A stretch of 64,000 nucleotides of DNA from Victivallis lenta (GTDB lineage Bacteria > Verrucomicrobiota > Lentisphaeria > Victivallales > Victivallaceae), in the NCBI RefSeq assembly GCF_009695545.1, contig NZ_VUNS01000002.1, positions 186,001-250,000 on the forward strand, given 5' to 3'. Of the stretch, positions 58,579 through 64,000 are shown piece after piece; the stretch's first letter is position 1, and the number at the start of each line of letters is the position of its first letter. A program made the translations under genes and the position numbers. The notes beneath the pieces are model-generated. The model was not told the origin of the DNA. It saw only the letters and a program-made list of their open reading frames with translations, and did no database searches.

Positions 58579-58610
58579 GTGGGTGCAGCTCTGCCCGCTT
58601 TTTTATTTTG
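58579..58610 (+). terminator. Terminator-like hairpin in the nusA leader (possible attenuator)
   Basis: A short GC-rich stem with G-U pairs (GTGGGTG with TGCCCGC, 58579-58585 and 58592-58598) is followed by T6ATTTT. It lies between the promoter and the nusA start, with no gene in front of it, so it would end only leader transcripts. A second small hairpin GGGAG-AA-CTCCC follows at 58639-58650. Confidence 0.5.
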
Positions 58611-58684
58611 CGGAACAAGGCTCTCGGCCGGATGATATGGGAGAACTCCCCCGGATGTGGGGAAAATGCAATGGGAGGGTTGAT

Positions 58685-59923
58685 ATGGGAAACGAGTTGC
58701 TTCAGATTCTCGACTACATCGAGCAGGAGCGCGGAATCAGCCGCGACAGCTTGATTCGCGCTTTGGAAAATGCCATTCTGATCGGGTCGCGCAAAAGCAT
58801 CCACCCGGCCAACGAGCTGAAGGTCAAGATCGACCCGGCGACCGGGGCGATCCGCGCCTGGGCCATGCTCGAGGTCGTGGAGGAAAATCCGACCTGCGAC
58901 CAGCTCGTCGTCGCCCGCGCCCGGGAGCGTTTCCCGGACGTGAAGCTCGGCGACATCGTCGAGTGGGAGGTCACGCCGCACAACTTCGGCCGCATCGCGG
59001 CGCAGACCGCGCGGCAGGCGATGATCCAGCAGCTGCGCAAGGCGGAGAAGGAGAACGTCCAGGACGAGTTCGCCGACCGGGTCGGCACGATTCTGAACGG
59101 CATCGTCCGCCGTTTCGACGCGGGCAGCATCATCATCGACTTCCAGCGCGCCGAGGGGATCATGCCCGCCAAGGAGAAGGTCCACGGCGAACAGTACCAG
59201 CCCGGCGAGCGGATCAACGCCTACCTGCAGAAGGTCGACATCAACACGGCGGGGCCGAGCCTGATCGTTTCGCGCGCCTGCCCCGAATTCGTCCTCAAAC
59301 TCTTCGAGCGCGAGGTCAGCGAAATCCATGACGGCGTCGTGGTCATCAAGGGAATCGCGCGCGAGGCGGGCAACCGGACCAAGGTCGCCGTCATGAGCAC
59401 CGACCCGCGGGTCGACCCGGTCGGCTCCTGCGTCGGCGTCCGCGGCAACCGCGTGCGCAACATCACCGCCGAGCTCGGCATGGAGCGGATCGACATCGTC
59501 CCGTGGGATGCCGACATCCGCAAATATGCGACAAACGCGCTGCTGCCCGCCAAGGTGCAGTCGGTCGAAGTCAACGAAGAGAAGCACGAGCTGGTCGTCC
59601 GGGTCACCGAGGAGCAGTCGAAACTCGCGTTCGGCAAGAAGGCGCAGAACGTCCGGCTCTGCTCGAAGCTGATCGGCTGGAACATCACGATCCAGAATGA
59701 GGAGCCGAAGGACGAGAAAGGCTCGATCCGCGACCAGCTCCGCCAGGCGGCGGCCAGGCTCGCGGCCGACCTCGACATCTCGGAGAAAACCGCGAATCTG
59801 CTGATCAGCAACGGATACGTTACCGTGGACGGCGTGAAGGAGGCGGGGCGCGACACGCTTCTCGAGCTTGAAGGCGTCGATGCGGAGGAAATCAACCATG
59901 CGTTTGAACATCTCGACGCGTAA
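58685..59923 (+). CDS. nusA: Transcription termination/antitermination factor NusA
   Basis: A 412-residue factor that binds RNA polymerase and nascent RNA. N-terminal RNAP-binding domain (NELLQILDYIEQERGISRDS), S1 domain (GTILNGIVRRFDAGSIIIDF), KH domains (VGSCVGVRGNRVRNITAELG; VRVTEEQSKLAFGKKAQNVR) and a short C-terminal HhH segment (NGYVTVDGVKEAGRDTLLEL). It lacks the two long acidic repeats of E. coli NusA, as in many non-proteobacteria. The start at 58685 has GGGAGG upstream. rimP, usually the gene before nusA, is not present here. Confidence 0.95.
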   Translation: MGNELLQILDYIEQERGISRDSLIRALENAILIGSRKSIHPANELKVKIDPATGAIRAWAMLEVVEENPTCDQLVVARARERFPDVKLGDIVEWEVTPHNFGRIAAQTARQAMIQQLRKAEKENVQDEFADRVGTILNGIVRRFDAGSIIIDFQRAEGIMPAKEKVHGEQYQPGERINAYLQKVDINTAGPSLIVSRACPEFVLKLFEREVSEIHDGVVVIKGIAREAGNRTKVAVMSTDPRVDPVGSCVGVRGNRVRNITAELGMERIDIVPWDADIRKYATNALLPAKVQSVEVNEEKHELVVRVTEEQSKLAFGKKAQNVRLCSKLIGWNITIQNEEPKDEKGSIRDQLRQAAARLAADLDISEKTANLLISNGYVTVDGVKEAGRDTLLELEGVDAEEINHAFEHLDA

Positions 59924-59950
59924 GTGCTGCCGCAACAGGAGGATTTGAAA

Positions 59951-62053
59951 TTGGGTAAGATTCTTAAAGTAAAGGACATCGCAAAGCAGTACGGCGTCCC
60001 GGCAAAATCAGTGATCGAAGAACTCGCCGGTCAGGGAATCGAAGCGGACGACGCCGAAAACAGCGTCATTCCGGACGATATGATCGAACTGGTCGAGATG
60101 TATTTCGCCGACCTCTACGATCAGGACAGCGAACCGGCCGCGGCCGCCGACAAGAAACCGGCCAAAAAAGGCGGCAAGAAACCGCCGGCCGGGCGCAGGG
60201 AAGAGCACGGCGGCGACCGCGGCAAAGGCAGTCCGCACAAGGGCGGGCGGCCGCAGCCGGCCGCAGTTTCTTCCGCACGTGCCGCGGGCGGGAAGGTCAC
60301 GCTGCCTGCGCCGATCATCGTCAAGGCGCTGGCCGAAGCGGTCGGCAAGAAGCCGAATGAACTCATCACCGACCTCATCAAGCTCGGCGAACTCGCCGGC
60401 ATCAATCAGCCGATCAGCGAGGCGAACGCGCGGAAGCTCTGCGCCTCCTACGGCTACGAGCTCGAAATCGGCGCCGCGCCGAAACCGGCTCCGGCGCCGG
60501 CGGCCCCCGCCAAGCCGAAGCCGGAGGACAACCCGGCCAACCTGAAGGAACGGCCGCCGGTCGTCACTTTCATGGGTCATGTCGACCACGGCAAGACCTC
60601 GCTGCAGGACGCCGTCCGCCACACCCATGTGACGGCGCAGGAAGCCGGGGCGATCACGCAGCATATCGGCGCTTCGACCGTCACTCACAACGGCAAGCCG
60701 ATCACGTTCATCGACACCCCGGGACACGCGGCTTTCACGAACATGCGCGCCCGCGGTGCAAACCTGACCGACATCGTCGTTCTGGTCGTCTCCGCGACAG
60801 AGGGCTTCAAGCCGCAGACCGTTGAGGCGATGAACCACGCCAAGGCGGCCAAGGTTCCGATCATCGTGGCCATCAACAAGATCGACCTGCCGGAAGCCGA
60901 TCCGGACAAGATTCTGCTCCATATGCAGCAGAACGGCCTCACCAGCGAAGACTGGGGCGGCGACGTCGGCACCGTCCGCGTTTCAGCCAAAACCGGCCAG
61001 GGACTCCCGGATTTGCTGGACCGCATCCTGCTCGAAGCGGAGATCCTCGAGCTCAAGGCCAATCCGAAACGGCGCGCGGCCGGAGCCGTGCTCGAAGCGC
61101 AGATGGAGGTCGGTCTCGGCCCCACGGCGAGCGTCCTGGTGCAGGACGGCACGCTGCATGTCGGCGACACGATTCTCTGCGGAGAGCATTACGGCCGGAT
61201 CCGCACGCTCATCAACGACAAGGGCGAGCGCGTCAAGACGGCGGGGCCGAGCGTTCCGGTGAAGGTGGTCGGGCTCTCCGGCGTTCCCGAAGCGGGCGAC
61301 CGGCTCGAGATCTTCGAATCCGAGAAAGCGGCGCGGGCCGAGGCGCAGGAGCGGGTCGCCGCCAAACGCGGCAACATGCTCGCCACCAGCGCCATCGCAA
61401 CAGCGGAGGACCTGTTCAGCAAGCTCAACAGCAATAACCAGAATTCGCTGAACATCATCATCAAGTCCGACGTGAAGGGGTCGGGCGAAGCGATCGCCCA
61501 CTCTCTCGCCGAGCTCCCGCACGAGAAGATCAAGGCGGAAGTCGTGGCCAATGCGGTCGGCCCGATCAGCGAAAACGACATTTCGCTCGCCGCGGCGACG
61601 AACTCAATCGTGGTCGGCTTCCACGTCCGGGTCAATCCGGGCGTGAACGAGATGGCGAAGAAGCAGAAGGTCGAAATCCGCCTGTACAGCATCATCTACG
61701 AGCTGCTCGAGGACATCACCGATGCGCTCGCCGGCAAACTCGAGCCGGAAAAGCGCGAGAAACCGATCGGCGAAGCGAAGATCCTGCAGATCATCGAACT
61801 CTCGAAGGGGCCGAAAATCTGCGGCTGCATGGTTGAATCCGGTTCGGTCCGGGTCGGCGCCAAGGCACGGGTCCGGCGCGACGGCGACCTCATCTACAAC
61901 GGGGAAGTCGCGAGTCTGCGCCGCTTCAAAGACGACGTGAAGGAGGTGAAGGCGGGCCTCGAATGCGGCATCCGCCTCGACAACTTCGCCGACTTCCTGG
62001 TCAACGACGAAATCGAAATTTACGAAATCGAGCTCAAGAAAGCGACTCTCTGA
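59951..62053 (+). CDS. infB: Translation initiation factor IF-2
   Basis: A 700-residue GTPase that brings initiator tRNA to the ribosome. The start is TTG at 59951: AGGAGG (59937-59942) lies 8 nt upstream, and the IF2-N domain begins at once (GKILKVKDIAKQYGVPAKSV). A Lys/Ala/Pro linker follows, then a second IF2-N-like segment (LPAPIIVKALAEAVGKKPNE). The G domain starts near residue 208: GHVDHGKTSL (G1), DTPGHAAF (G3), NKIDLP (G4); then domains II to IV (GPKICGCMVESGSVRVGAKA). It is 27 bp downstream of nusA. Confidence 0.96.
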   Translation: MGKILKVKDIAKQYGVPAKSVIEELAGQGIEADDAENSVIPDDMIELVEMYFADLYDQDSEPAAAADKKPAKKGGKKPPAGRREEHGGDRGKGSPHKGGRPQPAAVSSARAAGGKVTLPAPIIVKALAEAVGKKPNELITDLIKLGELAGINQPISEANARKLCASYGYELEIGAAPKPAPAPAAPAKPKPEDNPANLKERPPVVTFMGHVDHGKTSLQDAVRHTHVTAQEAGAITQHIGASTVTHNGKPITFIDTPGHAAFTNMRARGANLTDIVVLVVSATEGFKPQTVEAMNHAKAAKVPIIVAINKIDLPEADPDKILLHMQQNGLTSEDWGGDVGTVRVSAKTGQGLPDLLDRILLEAEILELKANPKRRAAGAVLEAQMEVGLGPTASVLVQDGTLHVGDTILCGEHYGRIRTLINDKGERVKTAGPSVPVKVVGLSGVPEAGDRLEIFESEKAARAEAQERVAAKRGNMLATSAIATAEDLFSKLNSNNQNSLNIIIKSDVKGSGEAIAHSLAELPHEKIKAEVVANAVGPISENDISLAAATNSIVVGFHVRVNPGVNEMAKKQKVEIRLYSIIYELLEDITDALAGKLEPEKREKPIGEAKILQIIELSKGPKICGCMVESGSVRVGAKARVRRDGDLIYNGEVASLRRFKDDVKEVKAGLECGIRLDNFADFLVNDEIEIYEIELKKATL

Positions 62054-62055
62054 AT

Positions 62056-62427
62056 ATGGCGGAAAAAGTAGACCGTTTAACCCGGGTCAACGCGCTGCTG
62101 AAGCGCGAGTTGGCCGAGGCGATCGAACGGGATCTCGTGATCCCGTCCGGCATGCTCGTATCGGTGACGGAGGTCAACGTCAGCGTAGACCTCCGCAACG
62201 CGACCGTTTATGTCAGCATCTTCGGCGGGAAAGCCTCCGACCGGCAGGCGGTCATGCACGGGCTGGCCGAGGAACGGCTGAACCTGCAGTCCCGTCTCGG
62301 GCGCACGCTCGCTTTCAAGCATACGCCGGTGCTGGACTTCCGGCTCGACACTCGCACGGAAAAGGGCGACCGGGTGCTGGAGCTGCTCCAGCAGGCCGAA
62401 AGGGAGGAATCCGGGCGCGATGAGTGA
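62056..62427 (+). CDS. rbfA: Ribosome-binding factor A
   Basis: A 123-residue single KH-like domain protein that helps mature the 30S subunit. Visible blocks: RVNALLKRELAEAIERDLV, VSVTEVNVSVDLRNATVYVS and the C-terminal TPVLDFRLDTRTEKGDRV. The start at 62056 is 2 bp after the infB stop with no separate RBS, so translation is coupled. Its 3' end overlaps the next gene by 8 bp. Confidence 0.93.
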   Translation: MAEKVDRLTRVNALLKRELAEAIERDLVIPSGMLVSVTEVNVSVDLRNATVYVSIFGGKASDRQAVMHGLAEERLNLQSRLGRTLAFKHTPVLDFRLDTRTEKGDRVLELLQQAEREESGRDE

Positions 62428-63436
62428 AACGATCTCCCTCCCCGAAGCGGCGAAACTGCTGCAGGAAAAAGAGCGGATCCTGATTCTGACGCATGAACGC
62501 CCCGACGGCGACGCATTCGGGTCCGCGCTCGGGATGCAGGAGTTCCTGCGCGACTGCTGCGGCAAGCGGGCCGAGGCGTATCTCCCCGCTCCCCCCGCGT
62601 CGCGCTACGCGGAGCTGATCGGTTCCTGCAAGCAGACGCTGACGCCGGAGGAGCTCGGCAATTACGACCTGATCCTGCTGCTCGACTGCGCGAACCGGGA
62701 GAGGATCGCCTGCGGTCCCGCAATCGGGAGCGCCTCGCTGCCGGGGCTGGAAACGCCGCCGATGCTGAATGTCGACCACCATGTCGGCAACAATGTCGGC
62801 GCGCGCTGGAACCTCGTGATTCCGGACGCGGCGGCGGCGAGCCAGATCGCGGCCGAAATCGCGCTCGAATTTCCGTGCCGCATCCAGCCCCGCCCGGCCA
62901 CGCTCTGGCTGCTCGGAATCCTGACCGACACCGGTGCCTTCCGTTTCTCGAACACGCTCGGGCGCACGCTCCGGGTGGCGGCCGAGCTGCTCGACTGCGG
63001 CGCCGATCTCGAAGGAGTGGTCAACGCGGCCTACTATTCGAAGCCGCTCCGCCAGCAGCGGTTCGAGGTCGAGCTGCTCGAAACGCAGGAGCGGGTCGCG
63101 CTGGACGGCCGGTACATCTACGCCTATATTCCGGACGAACTGTTCCGGAAGTACGACTTCGACATGCGCGACGGCGAAGGGCTGATCGAACTCCTGCGCG
63201 AGGTGGCCGGAACGAAGATCGTCGCACTCTTCTACCGGAAGGGCGACAGCTTCAAGGTTTCGCTCCGCAGCAAGGACCAGCGTTATCCGGTCGGTCCGCT
63301 GGCGCGCGCCCTCGGGGGCGGCGGCCACGACATGGCGGCCGGCATCACGCTCACCGGGATGAATCACGAAGAGGTAGAAGCGCTGCTGCTCGAAAAGGCG
63401 GCCGCGCTGCTGGACCAGGATGCAAAACAGGATTAG
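62420..63436 (+). CDS. nrnA: DHH-family phosphoesterase, NrnA-like (nanoRNase/pAp phosphatase)
   Basis: A 338-residue enzyme that degrades very short RNA oligomers and dephosphorylates pAp. DHH motif I ILTHERPDGDAFGSALG, the DHH triad in LNVDHHVGNN, motif LGILTDTGAFRFSNT and the DHHA1 domain with GGGGHDMAAG near the C-terminus. The start overlaps rbfA by 8 bp. nrnA between rbfA and truB is a known arrangement in several phyla and fits with pnp and nusA in RNA turnover. Confidence 0.92.
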   Translation: MSETISLPEAAKLLQEKERILILTHERPDGDAFGSALGMQEFLRDCCGKRAEAYLPAPPASRYAELIGSCKQTLTPEELGNYDLILLLDCANRERIACGPAIGSASLPGLETPPMLNVDHHVGNNVGARWNLVIPDAAAASQIAAEIALEFPCRIQPRPATLWLLGILTDTGAFRFSNTLGRTLRVAAELLDCGADLEGVVNAAYYSKPLRQQRFEVELLETQERVALDGRYIYAYIPDELFRKYDFDMRDGEGLIELLREVAGTKIVALFYRKGDSFKVSLRSKDQRYPVGPLARALGGGGHDMAAGITLTGMNHEEVEALLLEKAAALLDQDAKQD

Positions 63437-63442
63437 GAATTC

Positions 63443-64000
63443 ATGCGATACAACCCTTCCAAACACCGGTTGCCGCCGTTTCACACCAGCGGAGTGCTGC
63501 TGGTCGACAAGCCGTTGGAGTGGACCAGCTTCGATGTGGTGAACTTCGTGCGCTCCCGCTTCAATATCCCGAAAGTCGGCCATTGCGGGACGCTCGACCC
63601 GGCCGCGAGCGGGCTGCTCGTGCTCGTGCTCGGCAAGTTCACGCAGCTCTCCTCGAAATTCAGCGGGGAGGACAAGGTCTACGAGGCGAAGCTCCAGCTC
63701 GGGCTGGAAACCGACTCCGGCGACCTGGATGGCGAAGTGATTTCCACGCGCGACTGGTCCGCCGTGACGCCGGAGCTGCTGCGTGAGACGCTGGCCGGTT
63801 TCGTCGGCGAGCAGCTCCAGACGCCGCCGATGGTTTCGGCCGTCAAGAAGGACGGAAAAAAGCTCTATGAGCTGGCCCGCCAGGGAGTCGAAGTCGAGCG
63901 CGAGGCGAAGCCGATCACGATTTTCTCGATCGACGTCACGAAGCTTGAACTGCCGTTCTGCGAATTCACCATGCGCTGTTCGAAAGGGACCTACGTCCGT
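63443..64000 (+). CDS. truB: tRNA pseudouridine synthase B, 5' part
   Basis: The first 186 residues of TruB, which makes pseudouridine 55 in the tRNA T loop; the gene runs off the right edge. Catalytic motif GHCGTLDPAASGLLVL with the nucleophilic Asp (about residue 52), then KVYEAKLQLGLETDSGDLDG and QTPPMVSAVKKDGKKLYELA, RQGVEVER, typical of the family. The RBS is weak (AGGA). Six bp separate it from nrnA. The C-terminal PUA domain lies outside the window. Confidence 0.95.
   Translation, partial: MRYNPSKHRLPPFHTSGVLLVDKPLEWTSFDVVNFVRSRFNIPKVGHCGTLDPAASGLLVLVLGKFTQLSSKFSGEDKVYEAKLQLGLETDSGDLDGEVISTRDWSAVTPELLRETLAGFVGEQLQTPPMVSAVKKDGKKLYELARQGVEVEREAKPITIFSIDVTKLELPFCEFTMRCSKGTYVR

Overview
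The window reads as chromosomal DNA of a GC-rich, polysaccharide-degrading bacterium of the PVC superphylum, most likely Lentisphaerota (Victivallis-like). The assignment is inferred from four pseudopilin genes with nearly identical [20 protein letters not shown] starts and C-terminal H-X9-DG motifs, regulators combining a GntR helix-turn-helix with a LacI-type ligand domain, and many secreted carbohydrate esterases and glycosidases. I see no rRNA, tRNA, CRISPR array, transposase or phage block. Third-position GC is high, so most genes carry long non-coding shadow frames on the opposite strand.

Layout. 1-4000: 3' end of pnp, a lone pseudopilin gene divergent from a DUF134-NifX fusion, and class II aldolase. 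4000-8250: a sialate O-acetylesterase-like lipoprotein, a CE7-type esterase, a beta-carbonic anhydrase overlapping xseB. 8260-12250 (minus): a possible HhH protein, a family B DNA polymerase and mraY. 12400-18600 (minus): two esterase/ThuA operons, one ending in what looks like a collapsed M14 carboxypeptidase gene. 18750-23360 (minus): a redox operon (SDR, FAD flavoprotein, XRE-cupin regulator, Old Yellow Enzyme homologue). 23490-29800 (plus): an unrecognised three-repeat protein, glycyl-tRNA synthetase, a QueG-like Fe-S protein, a small membrane protein, and a membrane-anchored GspE/PilB-type ATPase followed by a CvpA-like protein. 29990-34330: regulator, pseudopilin, glycosidase. 34330-43120: GT39-like membrane protein, MFS transporter, YmdB-like phosphoesterase, ribBA, gltS-like symporter, GH4 enzyme and a divergent AraC regulator. 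43140-52520: isomerase, GH5 and pseudopilin genes opposite a regulator and a 1573-residue secreted protein. 52590-54270: tyrA overlapping an orphan ABC ATPase. 54390-58270: glycosidase, pseudopilin, regulator. 58500-64000: nusA-infB-rbfA-nrnA-truB (truB cut by the window end).

The strongest system-level signal is a module seen three times: a chimeric GntR/LacI regulator, one H-X9-DG pseudopilin and one secreted clan GH-A-like glycosidase. In one copy the regulator and pseudopilin genes overlap by 4 bp. A plausible reading is that each sugar-sensing regulator controls one glycosidase and one dedicated pseudopilin, with shared assembly machinery to which the GspE-like ATPase may belong. The pseudopilin role is inference; the gene order, promoters and motifs are seen directly.
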